Below, piece by piece: positions 7,670 to 16,348 of a stretch of 64,000 nucleotides of DNA. Numbering within the stretch: position 1 is the first letter of the stretch; each line of letters opens with the position of its first letter. The notes beneath the pieces were generated by a model that was not told the DNA's origin, searched no databases, and was given only the letters and a program-made list of their open reading frames with translations. The translations under genes and the position numbers were made by a program. This DNA is from Microbulbifer salipaludis (lineage in GTDB: Bacteria; Pseudomonadota; Gammaproteobacteria; Pseudomonadales; Cellvibrionaceae), in NCBI RefSeq assembly GCF_017303155.1, contig NZ_JAEKJR010000001.1, forward strand, positions 1,240,001 through 1,304,000. The letters are read 5' to 3'.

Positions 7670-10267
7670 TCAGTCGCAGATAGCTGATTTTACCTTTAGG
7701 GAAGCTTGGGGTTGAGTGCAGAGTCGCTGAAGAACTGGTAGTTTAAACCATTCTGCACTCATCCCTTGCTGCAGTAGCTTGGATATATACAAGTTTGATG
7801 ACCTCCATTCGCCAGACATTGCGTAAATTTGTGCTGCCGCATACTGCACAAAAGTGTCTTCTGGTGACTCGATCAATAGCTGCGTAATAAGCGATAGCGC
7901 CTCATCTAGTCGATCCGAGTTAGCTAGAGCAAGTGATCGATAGTATTTGAGTTCAGCGTCATCTTTGTTTTCTGTCAATGAAATAACTTTCGAAAATTTC
8001 TTTGTTGCCCTGGTCTGGTCGTTGAGTGCCAAATGTATTTCAGCTGTTTGTTCTATAGCTTGTACAGAGTCTGGGACAATTTTTAGTACCTCCTCAAATT
8101 CGTTTAAAGCAGCACTAAAATTCCCCATTAAAAACTGAGCTGTGCCTAAATTCATCATGGTGCGCCAGCCACGAAGGTTCTCAGGAATGGAAGTAATGGC
8201 AAATTCTGCGGCATCCAGGTTGCCGCTTTCCAGTTCAATCACGCCCAATGCTGAATATGAGGACCAGTGCTCCGGAAAGGCTGTAATTGTTTCGTTAAGG
8301 GTGATGCGTCCATCATCGTAGCTTCCGCTAGCTATCTGGTTCAGGGCAATCAAGTAAAGGTTGTCAGCGGATGGATTAAGTTCTGCTGCTTCCTGGGCGT
8401 AATGTAGCCCTGCCTCATAATCCCCCTGCATATAGAGAAATCGTGCATATTTGGCCATTAGCTCTGAAGAGGGGGTTTGCTGCTCGTCTATTTTTGCGAG
8501 TAGTTCGTCGAACTGAGTTTTTTCTGTGCTGTAGCTGCGCAACCATAGCTCCAGTTCAAGCGTTAAGGACGGATCTATTCCTCTGCCCTCAGCTACTCTT
8601 AGCATATCTAGCCCAGACTGGATGTGAGTCTCCTCGCCTGTCAGTACGAACAAGTCCGTTGCGACCTGTGTATAGGCCTTATAGAGAGTCGGATTTTGAG
8701 GGTAGGAGTTTAATAGTTTCTCCAGACGATTTAGGTCATCGACCGAGTTGTCCTTACTCTCAAGGCGTGCGGCGATATTCAGGTAGTCGTTATAGTCTTT
8801 ATCCGACATTACGACCTGCTTGCCAGTTTTGTTTGAGTAATCCTGGGGAAACAAAGCTGCCATGCTATTGGCAATCCGATATCCCGCTTCCTGCCGCTTA
8901 TCCGCCAAAAACGCAAAACTACTCTGCTGCTTGATTTGACTATCCGCCGGCCCAATTCTCTGTAGTGCTATTTCACAGCGCGTTTGCGCGCACTCCAGTT
9001 GCGCAACAAGCGCATCGGTTACCCCCTTGTTCCGCAGGGCCTGCAGCTGGTCGTCGAAATCCTGCCCCTCTTCTGGGGTAAAACTCACCAGCGCACTCGC
9101 CTTCAACTGCGAAACCGAATTCATCAACGCCTGCCGCACCATAGTCCGGGTCAGCGCCTTGGCATTCTCCTCGCCACGGATTTCGCCATTAATCTCCACC
9201 GGCATCACCGCAATATACTGCGGCTCCAGCCGGGTGATTTCCTTCCAGCCCCAGTAGCTTCCCACTCCCAGCACAAAGGCAGCGGCCACGCCGGCCAGTG
9301 CCCGCTGCCAGCGGCGGCGGCTTTTGACTTTCTGCTGGGTAAACAGGTCGGTGAGGGTGGCGGTGTAGTCTTCGCTGCCGGTCTCCAGTCCCTGTTTGTG
9401 CAGCAGGGCAAAACCCTGATACACGATCTGCGCGCTCTCGGGGCGTTGGGCCGGGTCTTTGGCGAGCAGTTTATCCAGCAAAATCGCCAGCGGCTCGGGG
9501 ATATCCGCCCACGCTTGTGCCGGCGGGGTGTGCGGGTCGTTGGTGACGCGGTTGGCCATGGCCAGAGCGCCGATGTCGTTTTTGCCGAAGGGGCGGCTGC
9601 CGGTGAGCAGCTCAAACGCAATAGTGCCGAGGCTGAACAGGTCGCTGCGGGCATCCAGAGTTTTGCCGAGGATCTGCTCCGGCGACATGGCGGTGATGGT
9701 GCCGGCGAGCTGGTTTTCTGCCGTTAAGGTTTTCTCATCCAGCTGCTGGGATTTGGCGATACCGAAGTCGGTGATCTTGGCCACCGGCTCGCCCTTGGCG
9801 TTTTCCGCAATCAGAATATTGTCGGACTTTAGGTCGCGGTGAATGATGCCGAGGCTGTGGGCTTCGCTCAGGCCCAGGCAGATCTGCATCAGCAGGCTGA
9901 GTTTCTGTTGCAGGCTGGGGCTGCGCTCGCGCATCCAGGCGCGCAGGGTGGTGCCCTCGATATATTCCATCACCAGCGCAACACTGCCGTTGTCTTCCAG
10001 CACATCGTGCAGGGCGACAATATTGGGGTGGTTGAGCTGGGCTAATAAACGGGCTTCCTGCTGGATACGGTCGCGGGCGTTCTGGCTGGCGGCGTCGTCT
10101 TTCAGCTTTTTGATCGCCACCTGGCGGTGCAGTTTGAGGTCGTCGGCCAGGTAGACCACACCCATGCCGCCGGCGCCCAGGGTGCTCCGGATGCGGTAGC
10201 GGTCGCTGCCGATACGGGTGTTGGGGGCGGCCTTGTGCTGCGTAACCTCGGGGTCTGCAATGTCCAT
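7670..10267 (-). CDS. Transmembrane Ser/Thr protein kinase with C-terminal TPR-like sensor
   Basis: This 865-residue Hanks-type kinase has a glycine loop GAGGMG (31-36), catalytic lysine K53, HRDLKSDN (143-150), DFG (167-169), an activation segment with MSPEQ (194-198) and an arginine in QRP near 275. The kinase domain (about 25-290) is cytosolic. A single membrane segment lies near 322-340 after an RRRW stop-transfer. The rest (about 345-865) should be periplasmic: first a TolB/FlgO-like segment starting YIAVMPVEI, then many TPR-like helical repeats. The sensor-encoding DNA (about 7670-8900) is clearly more AT-rich than the kinase half. The gene follows a second kinase gene (100 bp gap), probably in one transcript. 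Its signal and substrates are unknown. Confidence 0.92.
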   Translation of the reverse strand: MDIADPEVTQHKAAPNTRIGSDRYRIRSTLGAGGMGVVYLADDLKLHRQVAIKKLKDDAASQNARDRIQQEARLLAQLNHPNIVALHDVLEDNGSVALVMEYIEGTTLRAWMRERSPSLQQKLSLLMQICLGLSEAHSLGIIHRDLKSDNILIAENAKGEPVAKITDFGIAKSQQLDEKTLTAENQLAGTITAMSPEQILGKTLDARSDLFSLGTIAFELLTGSRPFGKNDIGALAMANRVTNDPHTPPAQAWADIPEPLAILLDKLLAKDPAQRPESAQIVYQGFALLHKQGLETGSEDYTATLTDLFTQQKVKSRRRWQRALAGVAAAFVLGVGSYWGWKEITRLEPQYIAVMPVEINGEIRGEENAKALTRTMVRQALMNSVSQLKASALVSFTPEEGQDFDDQLQALRNKGVTDALVAQLECAQTRCEIALQRIGPADSQIKQQSSFAFLADKRQEAGYRIANSMAALFPQDYSNKTGKQVVMSDKDYNDYLNIAARLESKDNSVDDLNRLEKLLNSYPQNPTLYKAYTQVATDLFVLTGEETHIQSGLDMLRVAEGRGIDPSLTLELELWLRSYSTEKTQFDELLAKIDEQQTPSSELMAKYARFLYMQGDYEAGLHYAQEAAELNPSADNLYLIALNQIASGSYDDGRITLNETITAFPEHWSSYSALGVIELESGNLDAAEFAITSIPENLRGWRTMMNLGTAQFLMGNFSAALNEFEEVLKIVPDSVQAIEQTAEIHLALNDQTRATKKFSKVISLTENKDDAELKYYRSLALANSDRLDEALSLITQLLIESPEDTFVQYAAAQIYAMSGEWRSSNLYISKLLQQGMSAEWFKLPVLQRLCTQPQASLKVKSAICD

Positions 10268-10367
10268 CTGCGCGTTTTCTTCTTGTTAGAGCCTGATTGT
10301 GCGCCCGGCCGATACCCCTGGCCTGGGCGTTGACGAGCCGCGGGGCATCGGTGCGGGCCGGGTGCCG

Positions 10368-13031
10368 TTACAGATTCGCGCTGGTCTCGTCGCCGCGGGC
10401 GATCTGGGAATCACCCGCTGTGTTGTTGTGCTCCCCGCTGCGGCACAACCCGGGATATTGCTGCCGGAGGTCGTTGAACGCGGGAATGTTGCAGATTTTG
10501 ACAAACCGTGCGGTGCAATACCAGATGGGCGAGATGCCCTGCTGCAGGGTTTTGCGAATGTGCGCCTTGGCGGAGAGCAGGTCGCCGGTGGTGATGTACA
10601 CCTGGGCGCGGGCGTAATTGGTGTAGAGGTCGTCCGGGGCATCGCGGCGAATCTTGAGCAGGTTTTCTACCGCCTGCTCGCCGTTGCCGAGCTCGGCGTA
10701 GGCGCGGGCCTGCATCAGCAGGCCTTCCCAGTCGTTGCGTTGCTGGGTGAGCGCCAGCGCCTGCCGGGCCAGTGCCTGGGCGCGCTCGGGCTGCTGTTGT
10801 TCGCGGGCGATTTCGGCGCGGTACAGCAGCGGGGAGGCGTCTTTGGGGGCCAGCTCGGAGACCCGCTGGAAGCAGGTTTGCGACTGCGCGTACTGCTTCT
10901 CGATGTAGTAGGCGAGGCACAGGTTGTAGGTGTCCATAGGCCCGATGCGGTCGAGACCAACCTCCATCAGCAGGCGGATGGTTTCGGTGGGCTGGCCTCC
11001 GTCGAGCATGTTGGCGGCCAGCAGCGAGATGGCCTCGATGGATTCCGGGTTGAGGGCAATGGCCTGCCGGAGTACCTCGTTGGCGGCGGGCATGTCGCCG
11101 TCGAGGGTGAGGTTCAGGGCCTTCTGGCCCAGGTAGGCGTAGCTGGTACGCAGGGCGAGAGCCTGGTCGATGCTGTGCAGGGCGCGGCGGTAGTCGCCCT
11201 GTGCCTGGTGATAGACGGCGCTGAACTGGTGGTAGGTGGCTTTGTCCGGCAGGGTCAGCTTGAGCTTTTCCAGTAGGCTTTCTGCCCGGCCGATGTCGCC
11301 GAGCATGATCGCGAGGCTCAATTCGCTGATCAGGATTTCCGGGGCTTCGTTCAGCCGCTCGGGGGCTCGTTGCAGCAGCGCTGCTAGGCGTTCATCGGCC
11401 TCTGCAGCGCGGGTGTTGAAGTCGTGGTCTATGACCATTTCTGCGTACAGTTCGTACAGCGGAGCGAACCCCGGCGCCCGCTGCTGCAGTGCGTCGAGCC
11501 GGTCCAGCAGCGACCCCAGGTGCAGGTAATCGTCGCGGCGCTGGTAGATTTCCAGGTAGGTGAGGTAATCCTCGTCGTCGATCTGCGCGGAGCTGCTGAG
11601 GGCCTGTGCCGGGTAGTCCGTCAGCAGGGCATCCAGCTGGTGCAGGGTGCGCGCGCGGCTTTCCAGCCCTTCGTCCATTACCAGGCGGGTGCTCTGGCTG
11701 CCGATGACCGACAGGGTGGTGCTGTCGAGTAGTTCCAGTGACAGTTCGCAGCTGCGCCCCTGGCAGTCCATATCCGGGAGCAGCAGCAAATCCGCGTTGA
11801 GGGATTTGGCCTGGTTGGCGAGGGGTTGCCCGGCCAGTTTGCGCGACTCGGAATAGGAAATGAGGTGCAGCCCGCGACGGGCAGACAGCCCCTGTTTGAG
11901 CGCATTTTGCACATTGCCCGCCAGCAGGCGCTGGTCATGGGACATGGCCTGCCCGCGTACATCCGGTTCCAGAACCGCAATGTAGCGGCCTTTCTGGGAC
12001 TCGGCGGGCGCTGAATATAGGGAGACGCCGGCGATCGCCGCAATACCGACAGCGCAGACCGCGAGTGCGCCCAGGGCCCTGCGGGCCAGGGGGCGGCGGT
12101 GGGACCGGCGGAAGTAGTCCTCGGCGGTTACTGTGGCGGTGAGGCTGTGGGTGCGACTCTGGGTGCGACTGTGGGAGCGACTAAATCGGGTGTCGCTACC
12201 GCGCAGCTGTTGCAACAGGGATTCCAGCTCGGCAGCCACTTCGGTGGCGTTCAGTGGGCGCTGTTGCGGCTGCTTCGCCAGCAGGCGGTCGAGCAGATCG
12301 CTGGCGGCCTGGGGCAGTTCCGGGGCCAGCTTGCTGGCCGGTGGGTGCGGGCTTTTAACAATGCGATCAACCGTCACATAGGGGCTGCTGTTGTCGCCGA
12401 AGGGGCTCTGCCCGCACAGCAGGCGATAGGCCACAACGCCGAGGGCAAACAGGTCGCTGCGGTTGTCCAGGGGTTTGCCCTGGGCTTGCTCCGGCGACAT
12501 GGCGCCCCAGCTGCCGGCCACATGCTGCTCGCGGGTGAGGCCACTGTCTTCGTGCCAGTTTTTGGCAATGCCAAAATCGGTGATTTTGATGGTGCCGTCG
12601 CTGTCCACCAGGATATTTTCTGCTTTCAGGTCCCGGTGGATGATGCCGGCGCTGTGGGCGCGGGCGAGGCCGGCACATACCTGCTTGAGCAGTTGCAGTT
12701 TTTGCGACAGGTCCAGGTCGCGTTCCCGCTGCCAGCGGTCGAGGCTGCAGCCGTCCACATACTCCATCACCAGGGCGATACCGCTCGGGTCTTCCACCAC
12801 ATCGTAGAGTTGCACGATATTGCTGTGATTGAGCTGGGCGAGCAGCAGTGCTTCGCGGCGGATACGCTCGCTGGCGTTGCTACTGTTGGGATTGCGCAGC
12901 AGCTTCTTGATGGCCACCTTGCGGTTCAGGCGCTCGTCGGTGGCCAGGTAAACCACACCCATGCCGCCGGAGCCGAGCCGGGCGGTGGCGTGGTAGTGGC
13001 CGATGTAGAAAGGAAGCTGCTCTGGTTGCAT
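10368..13031 (-). CDS. Transmembrane Ser/Thr protein kinase with TPR-like sensor
   Basis: This 887-residue protein shares the plan of its neighbour: kinase domain about 10-275 with GSGGMG (20-25), K42, HRDLKAEN (132-139), DFG (152-154) and MSPEQ (178-182), membrane segment about 316-338, then an extracytoplasmic part opening with YIAVLEPD and continuing as TPR-like helices to about residue 850. The juxtamembrane linker (283-298) is a short S/T/R repeat, SHSRTQSRTHS, encoded by a 12-bp tandem repeat. All catalytic residues needed for activity are present. The two kinases look like a duplicated pair. It lies between the FHA/winged-helix gene upstream and the second kinase downstream, all on the same strand, so joint expression is likely. 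Confidence 0.92.
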   Translation of the reverse strand: MQPEQLPFYIGHYHATARLGSGGMGVVYLATDERLNRKVAIKKLLRNPNSSNASERIRREALLLAQLNHSNIVQLYDVVEDPSGIALVMEYVDGCSLDRWQRERDLDLSQKLQLLKQVCAGLARAHSAGIIHRDLKAENILVDSDGTIKITDFGIAKNWHEDSGLTREQHVAGSWGAMSPEQAQGKPLDNRSDLFALGVVAYRLLCGQSPFGDNSSPYVTVDRIVKSPHPPASKLAPELPQAASDLLDRLLAKQPQQRPLNATEVAAELESLLQQLRGSDTRFSRSHSRTQSRTHSLTATVTAEDYFRRSHRRPLARRALGALAVCAVGIAAIAGVSLYSAPAESQKGRYIAVLEPDVRGQAMSHDQRLLAGNVQNALKQGLSARRGLHLISYSESRKLAGQPLANQAKSLNADLLLLPDMDCQGRSCELSLELLDSTTLSVIGSQSTRLVMDEGLESRARTLHQLDALLTDYPAQALSSSAQIDDEDYLTYLEIYQRRDDYLHLGSLLDRLDALQQRAPGFAPLYELYAEMVIDHDFNTRAAEADERLAALLQRAPERLNEAPEILISELSLAIMLGDIGRAESLLEKLKLTLPDKATYHQFSAVYHQAQGDYRRALHSIDQALALRTSYAYLGQKALNLTLDGDMPAANEVLRQAIALNPESIEAISLLAANMLDGGQPTETIRLLMEVGLDRIGPMDTYNLCLAYYIEKQYAQSQTCFQRVSELAPKDASPLLYRAEIAREQQQPERAQALARQALALTQQRNDWEGLLMQARAYAELGNGEQAVENLLKIRRDAPDDLYTNYARAQVYITTGDLLSAKAHIRKTLQQGISPIWYCTARFVKICNIPAFNDLRQQYPGLCRSGEHNNTAGDSQIARGDETSANL
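12147..12182. repeat. 12-bp tandem repeat inside the kinase juxtamembrane linker
   Basis: Three copies of a 12-bp unit (GTGGGTGCGACT, CTGGGTGCGACT, GTGGGAGCGACT) lie head to tail in the kinase gene. On the coding strand they encode a four-residue repeat rich in Ser, Thr, His and Arg just before the membrane segment. Such repeats can change number by slippage, which would alter linker length and the number of phosphorylatable residues. Confidence 0.75.
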
Positions 13032-13130
13032 GTTACTGACTGCGGTAATAAATCTACGGGTAAACCGCCGTCCGTGGATTAGGAGGCCTGCTGGTGCGGG
13101 CCCGGTCGTGTATCGCGAAGTCCGTGCGCG

Positions 13131-13158
13131 AGTGTGTTCGGCTCTAGTGTGTTCGGCT
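13131..13158. repeat. 13-bp direct repeat between the FHA regulator and kinase genes
   Basis: AGTGTGTTCGGCT occurs at 13131-13143 and again at 13146-13158, a 15-bp period, in the 146-bp gap between the FHA/winged-helix gene and the first kinase gene. It could be a binding site for the FHA/winged-helix protein or simply slippage; the sequence alone cannot decide. Confidence 0.55.
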
Positions 13159-13177
13159 ATGGCCTGAACATTTGGGC

Positions 13178-14176
13178 TCAGGCGGGCTCGGGTGCTAAGG
13201 CGTACTCACCGGTGCTGGCTTCGAGCTCTTCTTTCTGTGATCCCTTGAAAATATCCAGCATGTAGCCACCCAGGCGCATTTCATACGCGCGCCGCTCTAC
13301 CAGCCGCGAGGTATCGATGGCATCGGGCAGGCTGTCGGCAATCTGTTTGCGCGCGCGGAATATCTGGGTGTTCAGGTGGTTGACCGTGATACCCAGCTCG
13401 CGGGTGGCGAGATCAATGGCCACCCAGCCCTGATCGGGCGCGTCTACATTGCGCTGAATGTCGCGGATGCGCGCACGCGCCAAGTACAGCAGCAGGTAGT
13501 TATGGGTGCGCGCTGCCAGGTCGAGGCGCATGTCGTCTTTGGCCAGCTGTAGTTGCACATGCTCTTCGTGATGGCTCACGGTAAAGCGCAGGCGGAAGTC
13601 GGAGACACACAGGTTCTTGAACGAGAGCTCGGTGGTGGTGCTCTGGCTAGCGGCGAGGAACAGTGTCCAGCTGCTGTGGGCACAGTCGATGCGGCTGTTG
13701 TGATGGACGACCCTGGCGCTTTCGCCGTGCTCTGGCCCCTCAATCAGTTCGTAGACCCACACCCCGTTCACCGGGTTGAAATGCAGGCTGGCAATGGGGT
13801 CGTGCTCGTCGGGCAGCAGGTGGTAGGACTCCAACGGCATACCTTCACCGGTGTGGATGTCGATCAGCAGGTTTTCCGGCGGGTCGAGGTTTTCCACCTT
13901 CCAGGCCGGGTTGGTGGCGCGACCGAAGGTAAGCACGTCGCCGATATTGAGCGGCTGGTTCTTGGCGGGGATGAGCTGCTGCCCGTTGACCCAGGTACCG
14001 TTGCGGCTGAGGTCGCGAATGATCCAGTGGCTGCCGGTCCACTGGACGGCTGCGTGAATGCCGGAGATTTCAGGCAGAGTGATGCGCGTATCGGCAACCC
14101 CCTGGCGGCGGCCAATGGTGTGGTGGGCCATCAGGTAGACGGGTTGATCCTGATCCGGATGTTGCAAGCTGGCCAT
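13178..14176 (-). CDS. FHA domain fused to a winged-helix DNA-binding domain
   Basis: This 332-residue cytosolic protein has an FHA domain at about 18-86: IGRR, SGIH (38-41), RNGT (58-61) and IGDVLTFG are the conserved phosphothreonine-binding positions. A middle region of unknown fold follows. At about 217-304 there is an OmpR-like winged helix, with the recognisable end LGITVNHLNTQIFRARKQI followed by the wing-like VERRAYEMRLG. It therefore looks like a transcription factor that can be gated by a phosphorylated peptide, similar in concept to mycobacterial EmbR but with reversed domain order. It precedes two Ser/Thr kinase genes on the same strand, after a GGGAAGGGA ribosome-binding site. 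Regulation by these kinases is inference. Confidence 0.85.
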   Translation of the reverse strand: MASLQHPDQDQPVYLMAHHTIGRRQGVADTRITLPEISGIHAAVQWTGSHWIIRDLSRNGTWVNGQQLIPAKNQPLNIGDVLTFGRATNPAWKVENLDPPENLLIDIHTGEGMPLESYHLLPDEHDPIASLHFNPVNGVWVYELIEGPEHGESARVVHHNSRIDCAHSSWTLFLAASQSTTTELSFKNLCVSDFRLRFTVSHHEEHVQLQLAKDDMRLDLAARTHNYLLLYLARARIRDIQRNVDAPDQGWVAIDLATRELGITVNHLNTQIFRARKQIADSLPDAIDTSRLVERRAYEMRLGGYMLDIFKGSQKEELEASTGEYALAPEPA

Positions 14177-14648
14177 GACTGGTCCCTTCCCTAAAACAAG
14201 CTGTACCTCGTCGCCAACGATCTCGCGTTAGAACTGCCAGCGGACTGGTGTACAGAAATGATCAAGAACAGGGCGGCCGGAGTGGTTCTCGCCGGGCACA
14301 GCCATGTGCACAGCTGACGCGCTGATATCCGCTGTTAGCAGCAGATTGGCGCGGGCCGATTGTTATTGCCGGAGCGTTTCTGCGGCCTTGGGTGGTACAC
14401 CGCGCGCCTGCCGTAGCAGGGTGGTCCACCTCTCTTTTTGGTTTGCCGCAGCAGAGCGTTCGCCGCTGTCTTGAGTCTGTGGCCGTTGCCGTCATGGGCG
14501 AGCGTCCACTTTAGTGTTGTTGCCGTAGTTATACCGGACTGTGGAACGAATGCAACGATTGGATGCGACTTGTTGCTAAATGCGCAAAATCTTGCACCAG
14601 CGTACCAGGTAGAGAGTGCCGTCGGCGGGCGGGTGTCGGCCCTCTGGT
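14177..14648. other. Intergenic stretch without a recognised gene
   Basis: These 472 bases separate two minus-strand genes. I see no convincing reading frame, RNA gene or long repeat. The right part, about 14510-14600, is AT-richer and may hold the promoter for the FHA/winged-helix and kinase genes, but no clear -35/-10 pair stands out. Confidence 0.5.
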
Positions 14649-15488
14649 CTACCGGTCCGGGTCTTTATTGTCGTCGTTTGTGGGGAGGTTGCGGCTGTCT
14701 TTGCGGTCCAGCTCGCCCACATCCAGCACCGGGGAGGCGTCGATGTGCTCGGCGTCCATCATCAGGGCCACTCGCTGCAGGGAGGAGATGATCATGGATT
14801 GCTCCCACTCCCGCAGATCGCGGAATTGTTTGACGAAGTGCTCCTGCAGAGGCGTGGGGGCATCGCGGATGATGTCGGCCCCTTTATCGGTGAGGTAGGC
14901 GTGCACCTTGCGCTTGTCTTCCAGGGAGCGCTCCCGGTACACCAGGCCACGCTTCTCCAGCCGGTCGAGGATGGTGGTGACCGTGGCCTGGCTGAGGCTG
15001 ATTTCCTTGGCCAGGGCGCCGATGGTGACCTGGCCCTGCTCGCGGATGGCCTGCAGCAGCAATAGTTGCGGCGCGGTGAGGCCGGCGGTTTTGACCAGCT
15101 GCTTGGAATGCAGGTCGGTGGCGCGGATCAGGCGGCGCAGGGTAATCAATACTTCTTCAATTTTGTCCATCAGCAGCAGGCTCTCGAAATCGGGGTGACA
15201 GGCGCGACGGCTTATTTGCCCGCGGCCGATTTTGGGTTCTGTTCCGTTTTTGTCAATTGCTGTGTGTTCTGTTTCGTCTTCTGTCCTGTCTTCAGGCGCC
15301 CCGCGAAAACCGGTTTTTGAATCTTTAGTCGGTTTTTGCGTTGAGTTTCGCGCAACCTTTTCCGGCGTTCCTGCAGGGGGTTTTTGGCGCCCCCTGATGG
15401 TGCGTGAGCCCTTTACTGGCGCGGCCTGCGCACCATTCTGGGTTTCTTCGCTGGCGTCGAAATTGGCCGCGTTCTGATCAAATTGCAT
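14649..15488 (-). CDS. ectR: MarR-family regulator, EctR candidate
   Basis: The conserved MarR winged-helix domain runs from the methionine at 15170 to the stop: a 173-residue protein starting MDKIEEVLITLRRLIRA with the helix-turn-helix TIGALAKEISLSQATVTTILDRLEKRGLV and wing RSLEDKRKVHAYLTDKG. The frame stays open to an ATG at 15488, adding about 106 low-complexity, polar, probably disordered residues. Neither start has a strong ribosome-binding site, so the true N-terminus is open. The gene diverges from ectABC-ask, and EctR proteins of this family repress ectoine operons in methanotrophs and other bacteria. By position and family this is the likely ectoine regulator, sensing osmotic state in an unknown way. 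Confidence 0.85.
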   Translation of the reverse strand: MQFDQNAANFDASEETQNGAQAAPVKGSRTIRGRQKPPAGTPEKVARNSTQKPTKDSKTGFRGAPEDRTEDETEHTAIDKNGTEPKIGRGQISRRACHPDFESLLLMDKIEEVLITLRRLIRATDLHSKQLVKTAGLTAPQLLLLQAIREQGQVTIGALAKEISLSQATVTTILDRLEKRGLVYRERSLEDKRKVHAYLTDKGADIIRDAPTPLQEHFVKQFRDLREWEQSMIISSLQRVALMMDAEHIDASPVLDVGELDRKDSRNLPTNDDNKDPDR

Positions 15489-15507
15489 AAGGCTTGGTCT
15501 TGCGCCC

Positions 15508-15580
15508 TCAAGAATGTTTAGAGTACTATGGATTTAAATATTTAGAGCAGTAAATATTTTTTTGCTGCAAAGGTCAAACT
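15508..15580. promoter_or_regulatory. Divergent ectR/ectA control region with AT-rich repeats
   Basis: The motif AAATATTT, itself a palindrome, occurs at 15536-15543 and 15552-15559, 16 bp apart. TTTAGAG also occurs twice, near 15508 and 15541. These lie between the ectR and ectA starts, next to a plausible plus-strand promoter (TTGCTG near 15562 and a TATACG near 15582). The arrangement fits an operator for the MarR-type regulator. Confidence 0.45.
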
Positions 15581-15652
15581 TTATACGAAAAAGAGGGCGC
15601 CACAGGCAAACTCGGCTTTGTGGCAGAAGTTTGATCGTGTTCTAACAATTTG

Positions 15653-16267
15653 ATGACTAAAGGTATTGGTTTGAGCGCTACGAGCGAGCAAAAAGAAGAC
15701 GACGCTATAGACGACAAGGTGCAGGGGGCGCAGCACAAGGAGGCCACCGAGCAGGGTGAGCAAGTCCAGCTGCGCCGTCCGGTCAGTGAAGACGGTGCGC
15801 GGGTGCACCAGCTGATTGGCAACTGCCCCCCTCTGGATACCAACTCTCTTTACTGCAACCTGTTGCAGGCCAGCCATTTCGCCGCCACCAGTGTGGCCGC
15901 GGAGCGCGATGGCGAGCTACTGGGATTTATTTCCGGTTACCTCATTCCCGATCGCCCCGACACCCTGTTTATCTGGCAGGTCGCGGTGGCGGAAAACGGG
16001 CGCGGTATGGGCCTTGCCGGCCGCATGCTGCGAGAGATTCTCTCCCGCCCCGCCTGCCGGGCGGTCAGCCACCTCGAAACCACGATTACGCCGGACAACG
16101 ATGCCTCCTGGGCACTGTTCCGCAGCCTGGCGCGCAAGCTCGGTGCGGCGTGTTCCGACTCGGTGATGTTCGACCGCGAGCGGCACTTCAATGGCCAGCA
16201 CGACAGCGAGATGCTGTTGCGCATCGGGCCGTTTGCGCCGGTCGCGCGTGAGGAGACGGCCCTCTGA
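15653..16267 (+). CDS. ectA: L-2,4-diaminobutyrate acetyltransferase
   Basis: This GNAT-fold enzyme acetylates L-2,4-diaminobutyrate with acetyl-CoA, the second step of ectoine synthesis in the cytosol. The 204-residue product has an acidic, variable N-terminus of about 35 residues and then the family core: DTNSLYCNLLQASHFAATS, the acetyl-CoA-binding GRGMGLAGRML, and LETTITPDNDASWALF. ATG at 15653 is preferred over a TTG one codon upstream. It opens the ectABC-ask operon, with ectB 81 bp downstream. The upstream AT-rich region and the divergent MarR gene suggest osmotically controlled transcription. Confidence 0.94.
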   Translation: MTKGIGLSATSEQKEDDAIDDKVQGAQHKEATEQGEQVQLRRPVSEDGARVHQLIGNCPPLDTNSLYCNLLQASHFAATSVAAERDGELLGFISGYLIPDRPDTLFIWQVAVAENGRGMGLAGRMLREILSRPACRAVSHLETTITPDNDASWALFRSLARKLGAACSDSVMFDRERHFNGQHDSEMLLRIGPFAPVAREETAL

Positions 16268-16348
16268 GCGGTTGCCGCTATGCCTCCACATTCCGTTTAC
16301 CTGTTTCCATTTATGTTTTTACTCAACCATTAGAAAAGGGTTGCCAAA

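Noticed and set aside
14262..14495. 77-residue minus-strand frame near 14.4 kb
   Set aside because: Cys/Arg-rich with no start signal or family; probably chance.
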